Position numbers and translations under genes: made by a program | The notes under the pieces: model-generated | Database searches by the model: none | What the model saw: only the letters and a program-made list of their open reading frames with translations | Told to the model about the DNA's origin: nothing | Source of the DNA: an uncultured Chitinophagaceae bacterium | Lineage (GTDB): Bacteria > Bacteroidota > Bacteroidia > Chitinophagales > Chitinophagaceae | NCBI GenBank assembly: GCA_903870685.1 | Contig: CAIQDX010000130.1 | Coordinates: forward strand, 1-54,158 | Direction of reading: 5' to 3' | Length of the DNA: 54,158 bases | Shown here: one piece after another, positions 17,914 through 25,568 of the stretch | Layout of the letters: the number at the start of each line of letters is the position of its first letter | Numbering within the stretch: position 1 is the first letter of the stretch

Positions 17914-17944
17914 TTGCCTGCAAATATGCTTTACCTTATTTTTG
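17914..17944 (+). promoter_or_regulatory. Promoter of the tRNA-His gene
   Basis: TTG at 17914-17916 and TATTTTTG at 17937-17944, spaced by 20 bases, match the Bacteroidota promoter form. The tRNA begins about 31 bases after the -7 element. A 15-base palindrome (CCCGATTTAATCGGG, 17949-17963) sits between promoter and tRNA. Confidence 0.65.
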
Positions 17945-17974
17945 CGTCCCCGATTTAATCGGGAACTCAAAAAT

Positions 17975-18049
17975 GGAGAGCGTAGCTCAGTAGGTTAGAG
18001 CGACAGTTTGTGGCACTGTAGGCCGTGGGTTCGAGACCCATCGTTCTCC
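17975..18049 (+). tRNA. tRNA-His (GTG)
   Basis: A cloverleaf folds from here: acceptor GAGAGCG with CGTTCTC, D arm GCTC...GAGC, anticodon stem ACAGT/ACTGT with loop TTGTGGC giving anticodon GTG, and T arm GTGGG-TTCGAGA-CCCAT. An extra G at 17975 faces C at 18049, the G-1:C73 pair diagnostic of tRNA-His. CCA is not encoded. Confidence 0.95.
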
Positions 18050-18062
18050 CAAAAACAATTTC

Positions 18063-18097
18063 AAAACCTTGAAGGTTTAACTACTTTCAAGGTTTTT
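18063..18097 (+). terminator. Terminator after tRNA-His
   Basis: AAAACCTTGAA (18063-18073) pairs with TTCAAGGTTTT (18086-18096) as an 11-bp stem followed by T residues, 14 bases after the tRNA. Confidence 0.8.
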
Positions 18098-18113
18098 ACT
18101 TTAAAGAAAAAAC

Positions 18114-18719
18114 ATGCATTGCTGGTTATTTGTCATTCCTTTTGTTGCTGGGTTGATTGGATGGATCATTAATAGCTTTATAATAAAATTGCTGTTTCAC
18201 CCACTGGTGCCAATTAAAATTTTAGGTTTTACTTTTCAGGGTATCATTCCAAAAAAACAAAATGCCTTTGCAAAACAATTAGGTAAATATGTAAGTGAAG
18301 AATTAGTTTCATTTACTTTGATTGAAGAAAAATTTTCGCATCCCGAAAACATCCAAAAAATATTGCCTTTTGTTGATAAAGAAATTGATACTTTTTTAAG
18401 AATTAAATTAGTTGAACAAATGCCAATGATCGGTATGTTCATTGGCGATAAAACAATACTTCAACTAAAAAATATTTTTATGGAAGAGTTAACTATACTC
18501 TTTCCAAAATTAATCAGTCAGTATGCACAAAACCTTAAGGCTGATCTGAATTTCGAAGAAATCATATCCCGAAAATTTGCATCAATTAATTTTGTTGAAT
18601 TAGAAAAAAAGATGCAAACACAATTTCGTAAAGAAATTATTTTTTTCAAATTAGCCGGAGCTTTTACGGGTATTATTATTGGATTTATTATGGTAATTAT
18701 TTTATCAATTTTAAGTTAA
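18114..18719 (+). CDS. DUF445 family membrane protein
   Basis: A 201-residue protein with a membrane helix at each end (LFVIPFVAGLIGWIINSF and GAFTGIIIGFIMVIILSIL). Between them is an amphipathic region containing KLLFHPLVPIKILGFTFQGIIPKKQNAFAKQLGKYVSEEL. That segment is characteristic of the DUF445/YheB-like family, whose biochemical role is unknown. It stands alone on the plus strand between tRNA-His and an outer-membrane receptor gene. It is shorter than the ~400-residue members of the family and corresponds to the compact form. Confidence 0.8.
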   Translation: MHCWLFVIPFVAGLIGWIINSFIIKLLFHPLVPIKILGFTFQGIIPKKQNAFAKQLGKYVSEELVSFTLIEEKFSHPENIQKILPFVDKEIDTFLRIKLVEQMPMIGMFIGDKTILQLKNIFMEELTILFPKLISQYAQNLKADLNFEEIISRKFASINFVELEKKMQTQFRKEIIFFKLAGAFTGIIIGFIMVIILSILS

Positions 18720-18854
18720 CCGAATTATTCAGTGATTTCATCGATGCTAGATGAACTTTATCCTTTTAAAATTGTCATATTGCCGTTCGTACAGTTAAAC
18801 AAATTCTAACCCGTTTACTGTGCTGAACTTTGACTTTAATTATAATAGAAGAAC

Positions 18855-21569
18855 ATGCAAAAAATAACATTAGTTTTCTTATTCGCACTTACATTTTCTT
18901 TTGCCAATTCACAAATGCCAACGGCTATGATGGGCAACAGAAACGGAAAAGCAGGTGCTCAAAACATGAACATCGGACATTTTTATGGAAAGATAGTTGA
19001 CAGTAAAACCAACAAAGGTATTGTTGGTGCTTCAGTACAATTAACCGGAAATAAATTCGATACTGTTTCCAAACAAATGAAACAAGCTGTTTTAAAAACA
19101 ATTATATCAGCACCAAATGGCGATTTTAGTTTAGAAGGTTTACCTGTTTTTGGTAATTTCAAATTAAAAATTTCATCACTTGGTTATAAAGCTTTGGAAA
19201 AACAAATTTCTTTTGGAATTAAAATGCCACAGGGCGGAGTTAATGCATCTGGTTCTAATGGAATGCAGGATGGCGGCGGCATGAACAATGCATTGCAGCA
19301 GATGTTAGGTCAAGCTGATAAAGATTTAGGTAATATTAAATTGGAAATGGATGCAACAGATCTGGGTAATGTAACAGTTACATCATCAGCAAAACCTCAA
19401 TTCGAATTAGGTATCGACAGAAAAATATTTAATGTCGATAAAAATTTAAACAGCTCAGGGCAAACAGCTACCGAAGTAATGAAAAGTATTCCTTCGTTAA
19501 ATGTTGATATTGACGGTAATGTTACTTTGCGAAATGCAGCACCAACTATTTTTATTGATAACAGACCTACTACTTTAACATTAGATCAAATTCCTTCTGA
19601 TATTATTGATAAAGTAGAAATCATTACTAATCCTTCTGCAAAATACGATGCATCAGGTGGTAATGCCGGCATCATTAATATTGTATTAAAGAAGAATAGA
19701 AAGAATGGTTATAATGGTGGAATAAGAGCCGGCATTGATTCTCATGGCAAATTTAATGGTGGGGGTGATATTAATTATCGAGAAAATAAAATTAATTTCT
19801 TTGCTACCGGAATGTATATGCAGAGGTATTCAATTTCAACAGGCATTACCGACAGAAATAATTTATTGGTTCCTCCAAGTTTGGTTCATAACACAAACGA
19901 TGGAACTAATGATGGTCATTTTGGTTTTTTCCGTGGTGGCTTAGATTATTTTTATGACAACAGAAATACTTTTTCGGTAACCGGAAATTATATGAAAGGT
20001 CTTTTTAATAACGATAATACTCAAGTTGTTGATTCAACCATCAATACTGCTTTTACTTCTTATAATAATATTTTAAGTAACAGTAAATCAATCATGGAAA
20101 ACTATGGTACACAATTAAGTTACAAACATAATTTTGCAAAGAATGGTCATAATATTTCAGCCGACTTTAATTTAAATTCAAGTTCTAACGAAAACACAAC
20201 TTTCATCAATACACAAACATATTATCCTACTTCAAATCCTAAAGGTTTACCATTGCAACAACAAACTTTAGGCGATGGAACGAATCATTTTTACACACTT
20301 CAAGCAGATTATGAAAATCCAATTAGCGATGATTCTAAATTTGATGCAGGCGTAAGAGGAGCTGTAAGATATTTTGGTAACAGCAGTAACCAATATTTTT
20401 TTAATCCATCTACAGGCACTTATGTTTTGATTCCTTATATCAGCAGTAATTATAAATATAACGATCAGGTATATGCAGCTTATGCTTCGTATAGTTTTAA
20501 AGTAAAAAAATGGAGCTATCAATTAGGACTAAGAGTTGAAAGTTCTAATTATACAGGAACTTTATTAAACAGTAAAGGTGCCGATTCATCCAATTTTTCA
20601 GTAGCCTATCCTTTAAGTTTATTTCCAAGTGCATTTTTAACATATAAGATAAATGCCGCGCAAGATTTTCAAATTAATTATTCTCGTAGAGTTAATCGCC
20701 CTAATTTTTTTCAGCTGATGCCTTTCCCTGATTACACCGACCCTCAAAATATAAACATTGGTAATGCTAATTTAAAACCAGAGTTCACCAACTCTTTCGA
20801 AATGAGTTATAATAATGCTTATAAAAAAGGCGCGAATTTTTTAGCTACTGTTTTCTTTAAATACACAACAGATTTAATTACCAGATATGTTTACCGCGAT
20901 AAAAATGCTGTTAGTCCTACCGGCGACAGTGCATACTTTAATACATATATCAATGCTAATTATAGTTTTGCTTATGGTTTAGAATTATCTAATAAAATTG
21001 CTGTAACAAAATCTTGGGACTTAACATTGAGTGCTAATTTGTACCAATCTCAAATCAATGCAACAATTCCCGGACAAACTTTAGATAATTCATTAGTTAG
21101 TTGGTCAGGTAAAATGAATAACACTATTAAAATTGCTAAAGGATGGTCTATCCAATTCAGTGGCGATTATGCATCTAAAACTGTACAGCCACAAAATAGT
21201 GGTGGCGGTGGCGGCCGAGGCGGTGGTATGGGTGGTGGTATGATGTTTGGCGGAGGCTCGCAAGCTACTGCACAAGGTTATATTTTACCACGTTATAGTT
21301 TTGATGCTGCACTTCGTAAAGACTGGACATGGAAGAAAGGGCAAAGCGGTTCTCTTACTTTAAGTATGAATGATATTTTTAAAACACAAGTTTCTAAAAC
21401 ATATTCCGAAAGTGCTTACTTTATTCAAAACTCCGAAAGAAGAAGAGATGCACAGGTATTACGTTTAAACTTCAGTTATCGTTTTGGAAAGTTTGATCTT
21501 ACATTATTTAAACGTAAGAATACAAAAGCCGATCAGACTGGTGGGATGGATATGATGAATCAAAATTAA
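18855..21569 (+). CDS. Outer-membrane beta-barrel (TonB-dependent-receptor-like) protein
   Basis: A 904-residue outer-membrane protein. A signal peptide (LVFLFALTFSFANSQ) is followed by a CarboxypepD_reg-like domain (GKIVDSKTNKGIVGASVQL). Next is a plug-like segment (GQTATEVMKSIPSLNVDIDGNVTLR, then IDKVEIITNPSAKYDASGGNAGIINIVLKK), and then a large barrel typical of the outer_membrane_beta-barrel_3 family. No TonB box is obvious and no SusD partner is adjacent, so it is not a SusC pair. A run of glycines (GGGGGRGGGMGGGMMFGGGS) lies near residues 780-800, likely in a loop. The ligand is unknown. Confidence 0.88.
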   Translation: MQKITLVFLFALTFSFANSQMPTAMMGNRNGKAGAQNMNIGHFYGKIVDSKTNKGIVGASVQLTGNKFDTVSKQMKQAVLKTIISAPNGDFSLEGLPVFGNFKLKISSLGYKALEKQISFGIKMPQGGVNASGSNGMQDGGGMNNALQQMLGQADKDLGNIKLEMDATDLGNVTVTSSAKPQFELGIDRKIFNVDKNLNSSGQTATEVMKSIPSLNVDIDGNVTLRNAAPTIFIDNRPTTLTLDQIPSDIIDKVEIITNPSAKYDASGGNAGIINIVLKKNRKNGYNGGIRAGIDSHGKFNGGGDINYRENKINFFATGMYMQRYSISTGITDRNNLLVPPSLVHNTNDGTNDGHFGFFRGGLDYFYDNRNTFSVTGNYMKGLFNNDNTQVVDSTINTAFTSYNNILSNSKSIMENYGTQLSYKHNFAKNGHNISADFNLNSSSNENTTFINTQTYYPTSNPKGLPLQQQTLGDGTNHFYTLQADYENPISDDSKFDAGVRGAVRYFGNSSNQYFFNPSTGTYVLIPYISSNYKYNDQVYAAYASYSFKVKKWSYQLGLRVESSNYTGTLLNSKGADSSNFSVAYPLSLFPSAFLTYKINAAQDFQINYSRRVNRPNFFQLMPFPDYTDPQNINIGNANLKPEFTNSFEMSYNNAYKKGANFLATVFFKYTTDLITRYVYRDKNAVSPTGDSAYFNTYINANYSFAYGLELSNKIAVTKSWDLTLSANLYQSQINATIPGQTLDNSLVSWSGKMNNTIKIAKGWSIQFSGDYASKTVQPQNSGGGGGRGGGMGGGMMFGGGSQATAQGYILPRYSFDAALRKDWTWKKGQSGSLTLSMNDIFKTQVSKTYSESAYFIQNSERRRDAQVLRLNFSYRFGKFDLTLFKRKNTKADQTGGMDMMNQN

Positions 21570-21586
21570 TTTTCAACAATCTTATT

Positions 21587-21618
21587 AAAAAGAGAGCTGC
21601 AAGTTGCGGCTCTTTTTT
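21587..21618 (+). terminator. Terminator after the outer-membrane barrel gene
   Basis: AAAAAGAG pairs with CTCTTTTT, with an inner stem CTGCAA/TTGCGG, and runs into T residues shortly after the stop codon. Confidence 0.75.
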
Positions 21619-21680
21619 ATTACTTCAGTTAATGCTTTTATCTAAATAAAATTGTAATACTTATCTTTATATAGATATTT

Positions 21681-22082
21681 ATGAAATACCTTTTACTCCT
21701 TTCAATTATTTTATTTTCATCCTGCAATGGTGGCACACATCAATTTGCAAAAGCAGAAAATGCTTTGGATGCAGGACGAGAATTTATTGATGCAATTTTA
21801 AAAACCAATTTTGATAAGGCAAATTTTTATATGCTGAATGATGAAAAAAATAAAAAATTATTGCAGCAGTACCAAACAAAATATAATTTACAAAGCAAGG
21901 AAGAAAAGTTGCAGTTAAATCAATCAGTAATAAACATTTTACAAGTTGAAGATATTAACGAAAAAGAAACCATCATTAATTACAGCAACTCATTCGATAA
22001 AATTGCACATAAAATAAAAGTGATTTATAAAAACGGCGATTGGTTTGTAGATTTTAAATATACATTTGACGGTAATTTATGA
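21681..22082 (+). CDS. Small lipoprotein, NTF2-like/DUF4878-like
   Basis: A 133-residue lipoprotein: the signal peptide MKYLLLLSIILFSSC ends at a cysteine lipobox. The mature part (ALDAGREFIDAILKTNFDKANFYML ... NGDWFVDFKYTF) has the layout of DUF4878/NTF2-like domains, a helical N-half followed by beta strands. The stop codon overlaps the start of crcB (ATGA), so the two are co-translated. Function is unknown; the predicted location is the periplasmic face of a membrane. Confidence 0.75.
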   Translation: MKYLLLLSIILFSSCNGGTHQFAKAENALDAGREFIDAILKTNFDKANFYMLNDEKNKKLLQQYQTKYNLQSKEEKLQLNQSVINILQVEDINEKETIINYSNSFDKIAHKIKVIYKNGDWFVDFKYTFDGNL

Positions 22083-22447
22083 CACTCAAAAATTTTATAT
22101 TAGTTGCTGTTGGCGGAACAATTGGTTCGGTGTTGAGGTATTTATTTGCTGTAACAATAAAACACGACTCGTTTCCTTTTGCAACATTTACTGTAAATAT
22201 TATTGGTAGCTTTTTAATTGGCATAATTATGGGCATTGCCTCTAAATATGCAGGTTTTGGCGAATGGCGCTTGTTTTTAGCAACTGGTATTTGTGGTGGA
22301 TTTACAACATTCTCTTCTTTTTCTTGGGAATGTATTAATCTCTTAGAACAACAACGCTATTTGTCTTTTACTTACTATCTTACAGGTACTTTATTTTTAG
22401 GTTTAGTAGCAACATTAATTGGTTATTTGATAATTAAACAATTTTAA
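22079..22447 (+). CDS. crcB: Fluoride ion channel CrcB/FluC
   Basis: A 122-residue inner-membrane protein with four helices. It shows VGGTIGSVLRYL, FTVNIIGSFLIGIIMG and the hallmark CGGFTTFSSFSWE, which carries the Phe box and Thr/Ser of the fluoride pore. Proteins of this family dimerise into a dual-topology channel that expels fluoride. It overlaps the upstream lipoprotein gene by 4 bases and is followed at once by ppa. This pairing makes sense, because fluoride inhibits pyrophosphatase. No fluoride riboswitch was recognised upstream. Confidence 0.95.
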   Translation: MTLKNFILVAVGGTIGSVLRYLFAVTIKHDSFPFATFTVNIIGSFLIGIIMGIASKYAGFGEWRLFLATGICGGFTTFSSFSWECINLLEQQRYLSFTYYLTGTLFLGLVATLIGYLIIKQF

Positions 22448-22448
22448 T

Positions 22449-22994
22449 ATGATGACAGTATTACATCCCTGGCATGGAGTACATTACGGGGAACATGCAC
22501 CAAGAACAGTAACTGCAGTTATTGAAATTCCACAAGGAAGCAGATGCAAATTTGAAATTGACAAACCAAGTGGTTTATTAAAATTAGACAGAGTTATTTA
22601 TTCATCATTTTATTATCCGGTTAATTACGGTTTCATCCCTCAAACTTATGGCGATGATAAAGATCCATTAGATATTCTAGTTTTAACTTCATTACCAGTA
22701 GTTCCGTTAACATTGATGGAAGCAAAAGTAATAGGCGTAATGCAAATGATCGATAGCGGCGATTCGGATGATAAAATTATTGCAGTTGCTGCAAAAGATC
22801 CAAGCGTTAATCATTACAACAATATAGAAGAATTGCCATCGCACTTTTTAAATGAATTGCGTCATTTCTTTGAAGAATACAAAGCTTTAGAAAATAAAGA
22901 AGTTGTTGTAGAAGAATTTGGAGATAAAGTAATGGCATTAAAAATTATTGAAGACGCTATAAAAGCTTATAAAGAAAAATTTTTAAGTAAATAA
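22449..22994 (+). CDS. ppa: Inorganic pyrophosphatase (family I)
   Basis: A 181-residue soluble pyrophosphatase that hydrolyses PPi to phosphate with Mg2+. The active-site signature is GDDKDPLDILVLT. FEIDKPSGLLKLDRVIYSSFYYPVNYGFIPQTYGD gives the substrate-binding Lys, Arg and Tyr residues, and KVIGVMQMIDSGDSDDKIIAVA supplies the remaining metal ligands. It starts 1 base after crcB. Two ATGs are adjacent at the start and either could serve. The length is normal for the bacterial enzyme. Confidence 0.95.
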   Translation: MMTVLHPWHGVHYGEHAPRTVTAVIEIPQGSRCKFEIDKPSGLLKLDRVIYSSFYYPVNYGFIPQTYGDDKDPLDILVLTSLPVVPLTLMEAKVIGVMQMIDSGDSDDKIIAVAAKDPSVNHYNNIEELPSHFLNELRHFFEEYKALENKEVVVEEFGDKVMALKIIEDAIKAYKEKFLSK

Positions 22995-23004
22995 ATTGAA
23001 AAAA

Positions 23005-23439
23005 ATGAGCTTAACCATAATGATGGTGCTAATCCTTTTACTCATTGGATTATTTTCCGGTGCATTAAGCGGAATGGTTGGTGTTGGCGGTGGTATTGTA
23101 ATCGTTCCTGCATTGGTTTACTTTTTAGCATTTAGCCAAAAAGAAGCTCAGGGAACTTCATTAGGAATATTGTTATTACCTGTTGGAATTTTAGGTGTTC
23201 TTCAGTATTACAAACAAGGTCAGGTCGATTTACGAGTTGTCTTGATTGTATCCTTGGCATTTTTAGCTGGCAATTATTTTGGAAGCAAATTAGCGTTATC
23301 ATTACCCGATAAAACGCTAAAAAAAATATTCGCTATCGTATTAATTTTTGTTGCCATCAAAATTCTTTTTATTGATGCTAACAAAAAAGAACCTACACAC
23401 ACGCCTGTTTCTAACAATGTTGAAAACCCTAAAACTTAG
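23005..23439 (+). CDS. Half-size TauE/SafE-type membrane protein
   Basis: A protein of about 144 residues with four hydrophobic segments. It carries the TauE/SafE hallmark LFSGALSGMVGVGGGIVIVPAL and then EAQGTSLGILLLPVGILGVLQYYKQGQVD. Family members usually have about 250 residues from two such repeats; this one has a single repeat, so it may work as a dimer. The ATG at 23005 is preferred to an upstream in-frame TTG at 22996. It is the last gene of the lipoprotein-crcB-ppa run, 10 bases after ppa. The substrate (sulfite, organosulfonate or another anion) is unknown. Confidence 0.8.
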   Translation: MSLTIMMVLILLLIGLFSGALSGMVGVGGGIVIVPALVYFLAFSQKEAQGTSLGILLLPVGILGVLQYYKQGQVDLRVVLIVSLAFLAGNYFGSKLALSLPDKTLKKIFAIVLIFVAIKILFIDANKKEPTHTPVSNNVENPKT

Positions 23440-23441
23440 GT

Positions 23442-23471
23442 TTGGTAAAATAAACTGCAACCCTATCTTTG
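23442..23471 (+). promoter_or_regulatory. Consensus promoter for the 53-residue membrane protein
   Basis: TTG at 23442-23444 and TATCTTTG at 23464-23471 are spaced by exactly 19 bases, a perfect Bacteroidota -33/-7 match. The downstream ATG is 15 bases after the -7 element, so the leader is very short. Confidence 0.8.
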
Positions 23472-23486
23472 CAAAAACCTGAACAA

Positions 23487-23648
23487 ATGGAAGAAACACA
23501 AAAATCAACCGGAAAATATTGGATTTATTTTTTTATATGGTTCGCAATTTTAGTAACTATGTTGTATTTACCACAATACCGTCAATTCTTTTGGTTGGCA
23601 TTGCCCGGCACTGCAACTTATTTTGCTAAGGGATTGGATATCATTTAA
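23487..23648 (+). CDS. Small single-pass membrane protein (53 residues)
   Basis: An open frame with ATG at 23487 and TAA at 23646 encodes a 53-residue protein. It has a polar N-terminus (MEETQKSTGKYW), one hydrophobic helix (IYFFIWFAILVTMLYLP) and a second weakly hydrophobic part (FFWLALPGTATYFAKGL). A consensus promoter just upstream supports expression. I do not recognise the family. It is separate from the TauE-type gene, being driven by its own promoter that begins right after that gene's stop. Confidence 0.7.
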   Translation: MEETQKSTGKYWIYFFIWFAILVTMLYLPQYRQFFWLALPGTATYFAKGLDII

Positions 23649-23700
23649 ACCGTTCATAATCGATTTATATTAAGCCTCGCGATAAAATTGTGGGGCATTA

Positions 23701-24459
23701 TTATTTATATCGTTTAATGATTCGTAAACGATGTGTTCTCTCTCCAGTATCACTGCTAATTATTCCAACATTATCAATTTTATCAATCCGCACTTTTCCT
23801 GAAGAATGAATAATTGTTTCACTGTTTATTAAAATTCCAACGTGTGTAATTTTTCCATCTTCATTATCAAAGAAAGCAAGATCACCGCATTTTGTTTCCT
23901 GTAAAAAACCAATGGCATCACCTATTTCAGCTTGTTGATATGCATCTCTCGCCAATTTAATATTGAAGAGTTTAAACACCTGCTGTGTAAACCCGCTGCA
24001 GTCAATTCCAAAAACTGATTTACCACCCCACAAATAAGGGGCATTCAAAAATTGTTCGGCAATGTGTTGAATATTTTCTTGAATGAATTCATTTTTAGTT
24101 ACATCACAAGTATAACGGGATGGATATTGAACAGTAAATTTTCCAAACGAAATAATTTCGTTTGTTGAATATAATGGTGTGGCTAAACTAATATGACAAT
24201 CTCTTCCGTTGAGTTTTGCGATGCCAAAGGCTTTATGCAAATACAAATTGGTGGACTCAATTTTATTTACTTCTGTCAATTGCACTTTCTGGCACCAACC
24301 TTCGTAATCATCATACAAACATCTTACTCTAATAAAATCTTTTGTTGATTCTAAAACTTCGGCAAATTCGCCAAGTAATAATTGGCTAACCATTTCGCTG
24401 CGATGAGCAGCTTCTTTTCGCAAAGGAGCCACTGCAACTATACAAGCAACATAATTCAT
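23701..24459 (-). CDS. NlpC/P60 family cysteine peptidase with SH3-like domains
   Basis: A 252-residue hydrolase of the C40 family, which cleaves the stem peptide of peptidoglycan or free muropeptides. The N-terminal ~120 residues are SH3-like (ESTKDFIRVRCLYDDYEGWCQ). The catalytic domain has YLWGGKSVFGIDCSGFTQQVF with the nucleophile Cys, then ITHVGILI with the His, and a further His in IIHSSGKVRID. There is no signal peptide, which is also seen in YkfC/DPP-VI-like cytoplasmic muropeptide enzymes. It is divergent from the sigma factor gene, with a partial palindromic repeat between them. Confidence 0.88.
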   Translation of the reverse strand: MNYVACIVAVAPLRKEAAHRSEMVSQLLLGEFAEVLESTKDFIRVRCLYDDYEGWCQKVQLTEVNKIESTNLYLHKAFGIAKLNGRDCHISLATPLYSTNEIISFGKFTVQYPSRYTCDVTKNEFIQENIQHIAEQFLNAPYLWGGKSVFGIDCSGFTQQVFKLFNIKLARDAYQQAEIGDAIGFLQETKCGDLAFFDNEDGKITHVGILINSETIIHSSGKVRIDKIDNVGIISSDTGERTHRLRIIKRYK

Positions 24460-24514
24460 TCTATTGGTTTTATTTTTTATATGGAATTAAACTATTCCTG
24501 CATCTTAACTTTAT

Positions 24515-24618
24515 AAAGTTATGAAGCTATTACTATTCTTGCTGAATATTGTTATAAAAGCACAAGTGTGCGACGCAACAGTTGATGCCATGAAAAATAA
24601 AAGCTCGTAACAAAAAAC
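24515..24618. repeat. Dispersed palindromic repeat, copy C (one hairpin arm lost)
   Basis: The right part is well kept: CACAAGTGTGCGACGCAAC, then GATGCCATGAAAAA and GTAACAAAAAA at the end. The left arm is recognisable only by ATGAAGCTATTACTATTC, and the matching stem arm is missing. It lies between divergent genes, just upstream of the sigma factor gene. Confidence 0.7.
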
Positions 24619-24634
24619 ATTTTATTTTTATTAA

Positions 24635-25198
24635 GTGAAGCAAAACGATTTTGAACATATCAGCGATAACGAATTGCTTGAAAAATTCTATACCGATAGT
24701 GATAATTATTGGTTAGGAATTTTATTACAGCGTTACACTTTGTTGTTGTTGGGTACTTGCATGAAATATTTAAAGAATGAAGAAGCTGCGAAAGATGCTG
24801 TGCAGCAGGTTTTTTTAAAAGCTATCACCGAATTACAAAAATACAAAGTGGCTTATTTTAAAAGTTGGTTATACATGGTTGCAAAAAATTATTGTTTAAT
24901 GCAGCTTCGAAATAAAAATGTTTTTGTTGCCGTTGAAGATGAAAAATATATAGAAACTAATGAAACAACCAGAGATGAAATAAGAGATAAGGAAAAATCG
25001 TTTAGTTTAATTGAATCATCTTTAGACGAGTTAAATGAAGAACAAAAAAATTGCGTTATTTTATTTTATCTTCAAAAGAAAAGTTATAACGAAATAGCAA
25101 TATCAACAGGCTATTCGGTAATGCAGGTAAAAAGCCATATTCAAAATGGCAAACGTAATTTGAAAATTTTAGTTGAAAAGAAAATGAAAAATAATTAA
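24635..25198 (+). CDS. ECF-type RNA polymerase sigma factor
   Basis: A 187-residue sigma-70 family protein. Region 2 contains AAKDAVQQVFLKAITELQKYKVAYFKSWLYMVAKNYCLMQLR, and region 4 contains ESSLDELNEEQKNCVILFYLQKKSYNEIAISTGYSVMQVKSHIQNGKRNLK with a helix-turn-helix. The start is GTG; an in-frame TAA directly precedes it, so no longer version is possible. The TAATG overlap with the next gene couples it to its likely anti-sigma partner. Target promoters are unknown. A hairpin repeat ends 16 bases before the start. Confidence 0.9.
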   Translation: MKQNDFEHISDNELLEKFYTDSDNYWLGILLQRYTLLLLGTCMKYLKNEEAAKDAVQQVFLKAITELQKYKVAYFKSWLYMVAKNYCLMQLRNKNVFVAVEDEKYIETNETTRDEIRDKEKSFSLIESSLDELNEEQKNCVILFYLQKKSYNEIAISTGYSVMQVKSHIQNGKRNLKILVEKKMKNN

Positions 25199-25557
25199 TG
25201 AGTGATATTAAGAACATATTGAATGATGATGGCGAATTAAGTGAAGAATTGTTAATGCGATATGCAGCCGGCAATGTATCGGACGAAGAACGTCATAAAA
25301 TTGAAAGTCAAATGATAAACTCATCGTTTGTAAGCGATGCTGCAGAAGGATTACAGGCTTTTGAAAATAAAAATACTGCCTTACATTATGTTGATGACCT
25401 AAATAAACAATTACAAAAAGAGACCAACAAAAAAAAGAAACGCCATACAAAATTAAAATTACCAAATATGGATTGGATCATAATTTCTGTTGTAATTGTT
25501 TTATTGTTATGCGTGTTGGGCTATGCTGTTTTACATTTGTACTATGCAAAAAAATAA
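25198..25557 (+). CDS. Membrane protein, probable anti-sigma factor
   Basis: A 119-residue protein with a cytoplasmic N-terminal part of about 90 residues and one membrane helix near the C-terminus (WIIISVVIVLLLCVLGYAVLHLY). The N-terminal ELSEELLMRYAAGNVSDEERHKIES resembles the short helical motif at the start of many Bacteroidota anti-sigma factors. The zinc-binding HxxxCxxC of the ZAS domain is absent. Its ATG overlaps the sigma factor stop (TAATG). Inhibition of that sigma factor is inferred from this arrangement; almost nothing lies beyond the membrane to act as a sensor. Confidence 0.7.
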   Translation: MSDIKNILNDDGELSEELLMRYAAGNVSDEERHKIESQMINSSFVSDAAEGLQAFENKNTALHYVDDLNKQLQKETNKKKKRHTKLKLPNMDWIIISVVIVLLLCVLGYAVLHLYYAKK

Positions 25558-25568
25558 ATCAATCAAAC

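Noticed and set aside
21570-21680. Possible fluoride riboswitch before the lipoprotein-crcB run
   Set aside because: The interval holds a terminator and a weak -7-like sequence, but I could not find the conserved fluoride aptamer core.
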